Part shown: piece after piece, positions 15,087-22,785 of the stretch
Numbering within the stretch: the first letter of the stretch is position 1
How the letters are laid out: every line of letters starts with the position of its first letter
From: Anianibacter sp965662745
GTDB lineage: Bacteria > Pseudomonadota > Alphaproteobacteria > Rhodobacterales > Rhodobacteraceae
Direction of reading: 5' to 3'
DNA: 23,904 bases
NCBI GenBank assembly: GCA_965662745.1
Contig: CBFIJK010000053.1
Location: 1-23,904 of the forward strand
Position numbers and translations under genes: made by a program
The notes under the pieces: model-generated
Database searches by the model: none
Seen by the model: the letters and a program-made list of their open reading frames with translations, nothing else
What the model was told of the DNA's origin: nothing

Positions 15087-15644
15087 ATGAGTTTTCCCAC
15101 CCGCCGCGCGGTGATCGCGGGGCTTGGCAGCACGTCACTTCTGGCCGCCTGTGGCAACGGGATCGGCGGATCGGGCGGCGCGACGATCGACGCGCGCGCC
15201 GACCAGACACTGAACTATCTTTACACCACATTCCCCAATACCCGCGATCTGCGCGACAAATCCGTGGGTCAGCTGGTCATGCCGCTGGTCACCAAGGCGG
15301 GCTTTTTCGCGGGCGCCTCCTACGGGCGCGGCGCGCTGCGCATCGGCGGGGCAACGGTGGATTACTATTCGGCCACCTCGGGCAGCTTCGGGCTGCAGAT
15401 CGGCGCGCAGCAGGCCGCCCACGTGCTCTTCTTCATGACGGATGACGCCCTGCGCGATTTTCGCTTCTCGGATGGCTGGACAGCGGGCGCGGACCTTGAA
15501 TACGTCGCCAAAGATGAAGGCGGCGCGCTGACGGTGGACACCGCGACGACGCAAGCCCCCGTGATCGCGATCGTCTTTGGACAGGTCGGCCTTCTGGTCG
15601 GCGCGTCCCTGCGCGGCACAAAATATGCGCGAATCATTCCGTAA
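15087..15644 (+). CDS. SYLF/Ysc84-domain lipoprotein
   Basis: A 185-residue protein of the SYLF (Ysc84-related) family, a lipid-binding fold; bacterial members have no settled role. The ATG at 15087 has AAAGGGG upstream and starts a short export signal with two arginines (PTRRAVIAGLGSTSLLAAC). The lipobox LLAAC places the acylated Cys at residue 22, so the mature protein should be a membrane-anchored lipoprotein. The pair of arginines resembles a short Tat-like signal but does not meet the full motif. The domain follows with LVMPLVTKAGFFAGASYGRGAL and the DYYSATSGSFGLQIGAQ segment. It follows hemB after 116 bp, probably as a separate transcript. Confidence 0.88.
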   Translation: MSFPTRRAVIAGLGSTSLLAACGNGIGGSGGATIDARADQTLNYLYTTFPNTRDLRDKSVGQLVMPLVTKAGFFAGASYGRGALRIGGATVDYYSATSGSFGLQIGAQQAAHVLFFMTDDALRDFRFSDGWTAGADLEYVAKDEGGALTVDTATTQAPVIAIVFGQVGLLVGASLRGTKYARIIP

Positions 15645-15685
15645 GGGTCCGAACCCCTCTCACTTTGGTTCTTCAAATACCTGAA

Positions 15686-15733
15686 AACCGGGGGGCGCAG
15701 CCCCCCGGTTGGTCGGATCGCACAAGCGATCCG
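15686..15733. terminator. Tandem hairpins between convergent genes, probable bidirectional terminator
   Basis: The first hairpin has a perfect 10-bp stem (15686-15695 with 15701-15710, 5-nt loop). The second has a perfect 8-bp stem (15714-15721 with 15726-15733, loop ACAA). On the minus strand the first hairpin is followed by a short TTTT run, so it best suits termination of the dehydrogenase gene that ends at 15744. No T-run follows on the plus strand. Confidence 0.65.
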
Positions 15734-15743
15734 AACCCTCCGT

Positions 15744-16613
15744 TCAGATCGCGTTCAAACGCTTGATCAGCGAGGACGTGTCCCAACGCCCGCCGCCAAG
15801 CTTCTGCACATCCTTGTAGAACTGGTCCACCAGCGCCGTCACCGGCAGACTGGCCGACACTTCGTCGCCGGTCTTGAGGCAGATGGCCAGGTCCTTGCGC
15901 ATCCAATCCACCGCGAAGCCGTGATCGAAATGATCGTCCAGCATCGTCTCGTACCGGTTCTGCATCTGCCAGGATCCAGCGGCGCCCTGGCTGATGACTT
16001 CGACGACTGCGCGCCCGTCGAGGCCCGCTTTCTGCGCGAAATGCAGTGCCTCGCTCAGGCCCTGAACGAGCCCCGCGATGGCGATCTGGTTGCACATCTT
16101 GGTCATCTGTCCCGCGCCGCTTTCGCCAATGCGGCGGCATATCTTGGCGTAGGCATCGATCACCGGCTCAGCCTTGTCATAATGCGCTTCGGTCCCGCCA
16201 CACATGACCGACAGCGCGCCATTCTCGGCGCCCGCCTGCCCGCCCGAGATCGGCGCATCGACATAGCCAAGCCCCGCCTCTTCAGCCGCGGCATTCAATT
16301 CACGCGTGACTTCTGCCGAGACCGTGGTGTGATCGACAAAGATCGCGCCCTTTTCCATCCCGGCGAAAGCGCCATCCGCGCCGGTGGTGACATCGCGCAG
16401 GTCGTCATCATTGCCGACGCAGGCCATCACGAAATCCGCGCCAGCCGCCGCCTCTTTCGGGGTCGGGGCGTGACCGCCGCCATGCTCTTTCGCCCAGGCC
16501 TCGGCCTTGGCTGCCGTGCGGTTATAGACCGTCACATCGTGCCCGGCCTTCGCCAGATGACCCGCCATGGGGTATCCCATCACGCCCAGTCCCAGAAACG
16601 CTATCTTCGCCAT
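15744..16613 (-). CDS. NAD(P)-dependent beta-hydroxyacid dehydrogenase (3-hydroxyisobutyrate dehydrogenase-like)
   Basis: A 289-residue oxidoreductase of the 3-hydroxyisobutyrate dehydrogenase family, which interconverts beta-hydroxyacids and semialdehydes (3-hydroxyisobutyrate, tartronate semialdehyde and related acids). The N-terminal Rossmann motif is IAFLGLGVMGYPMAGHL, the substrate-binding DAPISGG is at 119-125, and the catalytic Lys172 is in GAGQMTKMCNQ. The C-terminal helical domain is complete. The exact substrate cannot be told; the valine pathway genes usually linked to mmsB are not adjacent, so tartronate semialdehyde reductase (GlxR/GarR) is an equal alternative. It is divergent from the acylase gene with a gap of 87 bp. 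Confidence 0.9.
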   Translation of the reverse strand: MAKIAFLGLGVMGYPMAGHLAKAGHDVTVYNRTAAKAEAWAKEHGGGHAPTPKEAAAGADFVMACVGNDDDLRDVTTGADGAFAGMEKGAIFVDHTTVSAEVTRELNAAAEEAGLGYVDAPISGGQAGAENGALSVMCGGTEAHYDKAEPVIDAYAKICRRIGESGAGQMTKMCNQIAIAGLVQGLSEALHFAQKAGLDGRAVVEVISQGAAGSWQMQNRYETMLDDHFDHGFAVDWMRKDLAICLKTGDEVSASLPVTALVDQFYKDVQKLGGGRWDTSSLIKRLNAI

Positions 16614-16700
16614 CCCGTGATCCCTCGTCCCGTTGTCTCTTATTCCTATCCCGTCTAACTAACGAGCAGGAGAACGCGGTCAACCGCGCATGGAGACTCA

Positions 16701-19163
16701 ATGGCAACCACCTTCCGCTGGCTTGTGCGCATTTTCACCGCGCTTGCCGTGCTTGCGCTGATCACGCTCAGCGTCGTCTACCTGCTCGCTTCGGGCTCGA
16801 TCCCCGACTATTCCGCCTCCCATCCGGTGCGCGGACTGTCGGGCGAAGTCGAGATCGTGCGCGACAATGCCAATGTCCCGCATATCTTCGCCGAGACGGA
16901 TGAGGACGTGTATTACGGTCTCGGCTTTGCCCATGCGCAGGATCGGCTGTGGCAGATGGTGATGCTGCGCCGCACCGCGCAGGGGCGCCTGAGCGAGCTG
17001 TTCGGCGAGCGCACATTGCGCATCGACGAGTTGTTGCGCCGGTTCGATCTTTACGGTGCGGCGGCGGCCTCGGTCGAGGATCAGGATGCCTATGCGACCG
17101 CTGCGCTGAATGCCTACGCGGCTGGTGTCAATGCCTGGTTGCGCCGCGTCAACGAAGAGGCAGCGGGCCGAGGCGCGCCGGAATTCTTCCTCTTTTCCAA
17201 TTCCATCGCGCCCTGGCAGCCTGCGGACTCGCTGGCTGTCATCAAGCTGATGGCGCTGCAACTTTCCGGCCATGTTGGTGAAGAAGTGCTGCGCGCCCGC
17301 ACGTCCTTTGTGCTGCCCGAGGAACGGGTTGCCGACATCCTGCCCGATGCGCCTGGAACGGGCGTGGCCGCCCTGCCCGATTACGCCTCTCTTTTCCCCA
17401 ATGCGCCCGTCTTAGCGGACCTGGACGACGGGCCGCCCGATCCGCTGTCCCCGGTCCCGCAACGGGGCCTTGCGGGCGCATCCAACGCCTGGGCCGCCGC
17501 GCCGGAACGCTCGGCCACCGGGTCCACCCTGCTGGCGAACGATCCGCATCTTGGCTTTTCCGCCCCCGCCATCTGGTATCTCGCCCGGCTTGAGCTTGAA
17601 ACCGGCGGCGTGATTGGCGGCACGATACCGGGCCTTCCGATCGTGCTTCTGGGCCGGTCCGAGGACCTGGGATGGGGCCTGACCTCTGCCTATGTCGACG
17701 ATCAGGATGTCTTCATTGAGCGCCTGAACCCCGACAATCCCGACCAGTACCTGACGCCCGAAGGCTGGGCGGATATGGAAACGCGCACCTCGATCATCCG
17801 CGTGGCGGATGCCGATCCGGTGACGATCCGCCTGCGCGATACGGTCAATGGGCCGGTTTTGCCAGGATACCACTACAAGCTGGGCACAGTGACGCCCGAG
17901 GGGCATGTCGCCGCGCTCGGCTGGACAGCGCTCGACCGGAACGACACCTCGGCAACCGCCGCGTTCGGGCTGATGCGATCTTCGAACGTGTCCGAGGCGA
18001 TTGAGACGACCAGTGATTTCATCGCGCCAAGCCAGAACTTGACGCTGGTCGATGGCGATCGGATCGCGATGAAGACAATCGGCGCCATGCCGCGCCGCCG
18101 TCCGCTGCACCAGACCCAGGGGCGCCTGCCCTCTGCCGGATGGCGCCCTGAAAACCGGTGGGACGGCTATCTGCCCTCGGTCGCGAACCCGCGTTTCACC
18201 GATCCCGAAGGCGGGATCCTTGGCAATACCAACAACAAGACCGTCGATCGGCCCTTCCCGCTGCATGTGTCCTTCGAATGGGGCGACACCCAGCGTGTGC
18301 AGCGCTGGCGTCGGCTGATGCAGACACGCAAGGTGCATACCCGCGAAAGTTTTATCGAGGCGCAGCTGGATACCGTGTCCTTCACCGCACGCTCGCTTTT
18401 GCCGCTGATTGCGCGCGATCTTTGGTTCACGGGCGAGGCAGCACCCGATGGCACGCCCGAACGCCAGCGCCAGCGCGCGCTTCAGCTTCTGGCCGATTGG
18501 AACGGCGAGATGAACGAACATCTGCCCGAACCCCTGATCTACGCCGCCTGGATGCGCGCCTTGCAGGACAGGCTGATCCGCGACGATATCGGCCCGCTGG
18601 CGCGCGAATACAACCATGTCGATCCGATCTTCATCGAGAGGGTCTATCGCGACGTGGATGGTGCCGCGTCCTGGTGTGACGTGATCCAATCCGGGCCGGT
18701 GGAAACCTGCACCGAGATCGCAGCGCTGGCGCTGGACGATGCGCTGGTCTGGATCGGCGAAAACTATGGTACCGCGCTGGAATCGCTGCGTTGGGGCGAT
18801 GCGCATCAGGCGACGCATGACCACCAGGTGCTGGGCGAGACGCCGGTGCTGAAGTGGTTCGTGAACATCCGCCAGTCCACGTCGGGCGGCGACAACACGC
18901 TGATGCGTGGGCGCACCAAGGGCTCAGACCCCGATCCGTTCCTCAATGTCCATGGCGCGGGCTATCGCGGGGTGTATGATTTCGCCGATCCCGACAGTTC
19001 GGTCTTCATTACCTCTACCGGGCAATCGGGCCACCCCCTTAGCCGTCACTACGACGACTTGGGAGAGATCTGGCGGCGCGGCGAATATATTCCCATGTCG
19101 CTTGACCCTGATCTCGCGCGAGCGGCGGCCGTGGGCATCACACGTCTGGTGCCCACGGAATAA
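16701..19163 (+). CDS. Penicillin acylase family Ntn-hydrolase
   Basis: An 820-residue member of the penicillin amidase family (S45), which hydrolyse amide bonds of acylated small molecules such as beta-lactams or acyl-homoserine lactones. Members are made as one chain and self-cleave into two subunits. An N-terminal hydrophobic segment at about 13-31 should carry it to the periplasm or anchor it. The alpha-chain motifs are IVRDNANVPHIFA and YGLGFAHAQDRLWQM. The linker ends at LAGASNAWA, where Ser261 is the expected nucleophile exposed by cleavage. After it come LLANDPHLGFSAPAIWY and GLPIVLLGRSEDLGWGLT. GGAG precedes the ATG by five bases. The substrate is unknown. Confidence 0.92.
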   Translation: MATTFRWLVRIFTALAVLALITLSVVYLLASGSIPDYSASHPVRGLSGEVEIVRDNANVPHIFAETDEDVYYGLGFAHAQDRLWQMVMLRRTAQGRLSELFGERTLRIDELLRRFDLYGAAAASVEDQDAYATAALNAYAAGVNAWLRRVNEEAAGRGAPEFFLFSNSIAPWQPADSLAVIKLMALQLSGHVGEEVLRARTSFVLPEERVADILPDAPGTGVAALPDYASLFPNAPVLADLDDGPPDPLSPVPQRGLAGASNAWAAAPERSATGSTLLANDPHLGFSAPAIWYLARLELETGGVIGGTIPGLPIVLLGRSEDLGWGLTSAYVDDQDVFIERLNPDNPDQYLTPEGWADMETRTSIIRVADADPVTIRLRDTVNGPVLPGYHYKLGTVTPEGHVAALGWTALDRNDTSATAAFGLMRSSNVSEAIETTSDFIAPSQNLTLVDGDRIAMKTIGAMPRRRPLHQTQGRLPSAGWRPENRWDGYLPSVANPRFTDPEGGILGNTNNKTVDRPFPLHVSFEWGDTQRVQRWRRLMQTRKVHTRESFIEAQLDTVSFTARSLLPLIARDLWFTGEAAPDGTPERQRQRALQLLADWNGEMNEHLPEPLIYAAWMRALQDRLIRDDIGPLAREYNHVDPIFIERVYRDVDGAASWCDVIQSGPVETCTEIAALALDDALVWIGENYGTALESLRWGDAHQATHDHQVLGETPVLKWFVNIRQSTSGGDNTLMRGRTKGSDPDPFLNVHGAGYRGVYDFADPDSSVFITSTGQSGHPLSRHYDDLGEIWRRGEYIPMSLDPDLARAAAVGITRLVPTE

Positions 19164-19167
19164 GGCT

Positions 19168-19566
19168 TCAGGCCACGGTGCGGGCGATGATGACGCCGAG
19201 CGTGGCAGAGCCTGCGGTGATGACGGTACCCCAGCTTACATCGGCGATGACCATCTCCCAGGACCAGTCGCGCAAGGTGGCGAGATTGGTAAACTCGTAG
19301 GTGCCATAGGCCGCCGCGCCGAAGATCGCCGCGTTCAGCGCGATGCGCCCAAGCGAGGCATCCTGAAGCATCGGCCAGGTCACAAGCCAGGTCAAAGCGG
19401 CCACGTAAAAGAGGTAAAAGACCGCGGCAGGCACGAGTTTCGGCTCATCCAGCAGCACCTCGCCGAGGTGCTTCTCGAAGAGCGGTTTCATGAATTGCGT
19501 CAGTCCGACCGCGTCGACGGCCAGAAAGATGATCGCGGTGGAGAGATAAAGAACGATTAGGGACAT
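19168..19566 (-). CDS. DUF2177 family membrane protein
   Basis: A 132-residue protein with four hydrophobic segments and the DUF2177 signatures PAAVFYLFYVAALTW, GAAAYGTYEFTNLATLRDW and VIADVSWGTVITAG. The function of the family is unknown. A clear ribosome-binding site (TGGAG) lies about 8 nt before the ATG and sits in a bulge of a predicted stem structure. It is downstream of hflX on the same strand and ends 4 bp from the convergent acylase gene. Confidence 0.88.
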   Translation of the reverse strand: MSLIVLYLSTAIIFLAVDAVGLTQFMKPLFEKHLGEVLLDEPKLVPAAVFYLFYVAALTWLVTWPMLQDASLGRIALNAAIFGAAAYGTYEFTNLATLRDWSWEMVIADVSWGTVITAGSATLGVIIARTVA

Positions 19567-19614
19567 GCACGGCTCCAGAATTCGGGTTGAGACATAGCTA
19601 GCCCGAACCGTGCA
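19566..19614 (-). promoter_or_regulatory. Interrupted stem-loop in the hflX-DUF2177 gap
   Basis: Outer arms TGCACGG (19566-19572) and CCGTGCA (19608-19614) pair over 7 bp, and inner arms TTCGGG (19581-19586) and CCCGAA (19602-19607) over 6 bp. On the right side the arms are contiguous; on the left they are separated by 8 bases that contain the complement of the TGGAG ribosome-binding site. The outer arm touches the ATG of the DUF2177 gene. It could end hflX transcripts or modulate translation of the next gene. Confidence 0.4.
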
Positions 19615-19619
19615 CGCCG

Positions 19620-20894
19620 CTAGAGATCGCGGTAGTTTTTCTCTTGCCGCGCGGTCCAGTTGACTGTGATGCGAAAGCCGGTTTCCGTTTCTTTTTCGTC
19701 CGTTACGATGCCTTGTTCATGAAGCCAGGCACGCTGGCGTCCTTCGGCAAACCCAAGATCGAGCACCCGGACTTCGCGTTCGGAATCAAGCGCGGCGGAC
19801 ACCGCCTCCATCAGCGGTACGACCCCTTCTCCGGTGATCGCCGACATGGTGCGTACGCCGTCATTGCGATCCGCCAGAGTTTGCAGCGCAGCGCGGCGGT
19901 CATCATCCAGAAGGTCGATCTTGTTCCAGACCTCGATCACCTCGGTGCCCTCGCCGACGCCCAGATCGGCGAGGATCTGCATGACATCTGCAGCCTGCGC
20001 CTCGGTCTCGGCATGGGCGATATCGCGGACATGAAGGATCAGATCGGCCTCAAGCACCTCTTCCAACGTAGCGCGGAAGGCGGCGACAAGCTGCGTCGGC
20101 AGGTTCGAGATGAACCCCACCGTGTCCGACAGGATCACCTCGGCTCCCGTGGGCAGCGTCACGCGCCGCATCGTGGGATCAAGCGTGGCGAACAGCATGT
20201 CCTTGGCAAACACATCCGCGCCGGTCAAACGGTTGAACAGCGTGGATTTTCCGGCGTTCGTGTAACCAACCAAGGCAACAATCGGGAACGGCACCTTGGC
20301 GCGGGCAGAACGATGGAGTTCGCGTGTGCGCACGACCTTTTCAAGCTGGCGGCGCAATCGCGTCAACTGTTCGTCAATCGCCCGGCGGTCCGCCTCGATC
20401 TGCGTCTCGCCGGGACCGCCGACAAAGCCAAGCCCGCCGCGCTGGCGTTCAAGGTGGGTCCAGGCCCGCACGAGACGCGTGCGCTGGTAGGTCAGCGCGG
20501 CCATTTCCACCTGCAACACGCCTTCACGGGTGCGCGCGCGGTCCGAAAAGATCTCGAGGATCAGACCAGTGCGGTCGAGGACCTTCAGCTTCCATTTCTT
20601 TTCAAGGTTCCGCTGCTGGACAGGTGTCACCGGGCCGTCGATGACGATCAGCTCGATCTCGGCGTCGTGGAACTTCTGGCGCAATTCTTCCAGCTTGCCC
20701 GACCCGAACAGCATGCCGGGATGGGCGCGCGGCAGGCGCACGGTCTCGCCGCCCAAAACCTCGAGGCCGGGCAAGGCATGGGCAAGCGCTATCGCCTCGT
20801 CCAGGGCCGGTTCGGCGGTCTTGCGTTCGCGATCAGAGCGGATGTCGGGATGCAGAACCCAAGCGCGGGTATCGAGGGTCTCGGTACTCTCCAA
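19620..20894 (-). CDS. hflX: GTPase HflX, ribosome-associated
   Basis: A 424-residue HflX GTPase, which splits or rescues stalled ribosomes under stress. The N-terminal HflX domain includes LPRAHPGMLFGSGKLEEL and FSDRARTREG. The helical linker carries ERQRGGLGFVGGPGETQIE (149-167). The G domain has G1 GYTNAGKS (210-217), G3 DTVGF (257-261) and G4 NKID (324-327). Length and motifs are normal. Its start lies 3 bp after the hfq stop, so the two are one operon, an arrangement conserved across Proteobacteria. Confidence 0.97.
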   Translation of the reverse strand: MESTETLDTRAWVLHPDIRSDRERKTAEPALDEAIALAHALPGLEVLGGETVRLPRAHPGMLFGSGKLEELRQKFHDAEIELIVIDGPVTPVQQRNLEKKWKLKVLDRTGLILEIFSDRARTREGVLQVEMAALTYQRTRLVRAWTHLERQRGGLGFVGGPGETQIEADRRAIDEQLTRLRRQLEKVVRTRELHRSARAKVPFPIVALVGYTNAGKSTLFNRLTGADVFAKDMLFATLDPTMRRVTLPTGAEVILSDTVGFISNLPTQLVAAFRATLEEVLEADLILHVRDIAHAETEAQAADVMQILADLGVGEGTEVIEVWNKIDLLDDDRRAALQTLADRNDGVRTMSAITGEGVVPLMEAVSAALDSEREVRVLDLGFAEGRQRAWLHEQGIVTDEKETETGFRITVNWTARQEKNYRDL

Positions 20895-20897
20895 CTG

Positions 20898-21131
20898 TTA
20901 TTCTTCACCATCATACAGGTTGATCGGCTGGGACGGCATGATCGTGGAGATCGCATGCTTGTAGACCAGCTGCGACTGACCATCCCGGCGCAAAAGCACG
21001 CAGAAATTGTCAAACCAAGTGATCACGCCTTGAAGCTTCACACCGTTAATCAAGAAAATCGTCACCGGAACCTTGGTTTTCCGGACGTGATTTAGGAATG
21101 CATCCTGCAAATTCTGCTTGTCGGAGGCCAT
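20898..21131 (-). CDS. hfq: RNA chaperone Hfq
   Basis: Hfq (77 residues) is the ring-forming Sm-like protein that pairs small RNAs with mRNAs. The Sm1 motif (VTIFLINGVKLQGVITWFD) and Sm2 motif (YKHAISTIMP) are intact, with the family N-terminus NLQDAFLNHVRK. The C-terminal tail is short and ends in an acidic stretch, as usual in alphaproteobacteria. AAAGG is about 11 nt upstream of the ATG. The 133-bp gap to the trkH gene upstream holds no gene; it probably contains the hfq promoter, but I could not identify convincing boxes there. Confidence 0.98.
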   Translation of the reverse strand: MASDKQNLQDAFLNHVRKTKVPVTIFLINGVKLQGVITWFDNFCVLLRRDGQSQLVYKHAISTIMPSQPINLYDGEE

Positions 21132-21264
21132 TGTTTATTGCCTTTTTTCTTACGCGTTCGTGCGGCGGGCTACCCTGTTGGCAGTGAAAGCCAGACTATC
21201 GTCAGGCGTAAATAAATTTCCAGCACTAAACCAGCCCTTTACGGGCATTCTTTGCACACGCGGC

Positions 21265-22785
21265 TTAGCGGCGCCAGAATTCGGGGTTGAGAAGGGCAAT
21301 AATTGCCAGCGCTTCGAGGCGGCCAAGCACCATCGCGGCGGCCAGAACCGCCTTGGCCGTATCGCCCAAGGTCGCAAAGGTCAGATCGCCGCCCGCAACA
21401 TCAATCAAGGGGCCGGTGGTCGACAGGCTCGCCACGGTCAGGACGACCGCAGGTTCGAACGCGATCCCGGTCAGCGACAGCGCAAGCATGATCGCCGCGA
21501 CTGATAGCGCGAACAGCATGAAGAAGATCCATGCCACATAGGCACCCTGCCGCCGGATCCGCCGCGCGACCGCGCCCGATCCGCCCACGGAACTGGGCAG
21601 AACCAGCTTTTCCATCTCACGCAGCCCGTGGGAATAAAGCGCATAGACCCGCAGCAGCTTGACCCCGCCCGCCGTTGTCGCGACGCCGCCGCCGATGACT
21701 GCAAGGCCCATCAGCAGCAAGCCCGGCGTCGTCAGCCCCGACCAAAGCTGCGCAGTGTCCCAAGCGCTCGACACGAAGCCGGTGGTGGTGAGGAAGGACA
21801 TGACCGTAAAGATCGCGCCCCAAAGCGCGGCCAGGCCATCAGGCGAGGCGGTATCGCCCGACACCTCGAACACGGTGATCCAGTGGCGCAGGAACAGCGC
21901 GACGGGCAGAAGGCAGGCGCAGGCGACGCCCATGCGGAATTCGGGGTCGGTGGCGAGGCGTTCAAATCCGCGTTCCGGGCGGTCGCGGGTAAAGGTCTGG
22001 CGCGAGATGGCGAAGAAGAAGAATATGAAGATCACCACTTCTCCGCGCAGGCCCGATGCTGCCTCTGTCTGCCCGCCGATGGGAGAAATGCCCGATGTGG
22101 CCAGCGTCGACATCGCGTGGATCGCCGCGACAAGCGGGTCGTCGCCCAAGAGCAAGAGCGCGATCCAAAGCGCTAGCGTCAGCCCGAAATAGACCGGCAA
22201 CAGAAGCCGCCCATAGCTGCGCAGCCGCTGCGATCCGCTGGCAACGGACGTGATCGGCCCGCTTTGCGCAGTCGCGCCCTGCCCCGCTTCGGCACCGGAC
22301 AGGATCTCGAAACCCCCAAGGTTCATCGGCGCCATGATCGCCACCGCCGTCACCCAGAACAAAAACCCGCCCTGCCAAGCGACAAGCGCGCGCCACAGGT
22401 GTTCCGCGCCCGACAGCCGCCCCGGATCGGGATACAGCGTCGCGCCCGTGGTGGTGAACGAGGACACCATTTCGAAATAGGCGTTGAAAAACCCGGTATT
22501 GCCGACCGCGTCGAAGAACGGGACGGCTAGCGCCAGCGGCAAGACTGTGAACGCACCGAAGAGCGACAGAAGATAGCTGCGCGCGGGCCGGTCGCTTTCG
22601 GTGTGCCATGTGGCGACCGCCAGAAGCGCCGCGAGCGCGAGAAACACCACCGCGCCAAACCCGAAGGCCCGCGCATCGCGCATGTCCCCGAGGCTTAGCC
22701 CGACAAGCGCCGGAACCAGCATCGAGAGCGCGGCAATCCCCAGAAGGATCACGATCAGCGGCAGTCCCAGAAGGCGCGAAAGCAT
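21265..22785 (-). CDS. trkH: Trk system potassium uptake protein TrkH
   Basis: The 506-residue pore-forming subunit of the Trk K+ transporter. The four selectivity-loop repeats are seen in order: SSFTTTGATL, STLATSGISPIGG, SFLTTTGFVSS and ASLSTTGPLID, separated by paired hydrophobic helices. The C-terminus ends NPEFWRR, as is common in the family. Its ATG overlaps the trkA stop (TGATG), so the channel and its cytosolic gating partner are translationally coupled. Length is typical. Confidence 0.96.
   Translation of the reverse strand: MLSRLLGLPLIVILLGIAALSMLVPALVGLSLGDMRDARAFGFGAVVFLALAALLAVATWHTESDRPARSYLLSLFGAFTVLPLALAVPFFDAVGNTGFFNAYFEMVSSFTTTGATLYPDPGRLSGAEHLWRALVAWQGGFLFWVTAVAIMAPMNLGGFEILSGAEAGQGATAQSGPITSVASGSQRLRSYGRLLLPVYFGLTLALWIALLLLGDDPLVAAIHAMSTLATSGISPIGGQTEAASGLRGEVVIFIFFFFAISRQTFTRDRPERGFERLATDPEFRMGVACACLLPVALFLRHWITVFEVSGDTASPDGLAALWGAIFTVMSFLTTTGFVSSAWDTAQLWSGLTTPGLLLMGLAVIGGGVATTAGGVKLLRVYALYSHGLREMEKLVLPSSVGGSGAVARRIRRQGAYVAWIFFMLFALSVAAIMLALSLTGIAFEPAVVLTVASLSTTGPLIDVAGGDLTFATLGDTAKAVLAAAMVLGRLEALAIIALLNPEFWRR

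Noticed and set aside
17412..18824. A 470-codon open frame antisense to the penicillin acylase gene.
   Set aside because: A shadow of a gene with intact motifs; no independent start signal or family pattern.
19644..21095. A 483-codon open frame antisense to hflX and hfq.
   Set aside because: It spans two separate conserved genes, as expected of a chance frame.
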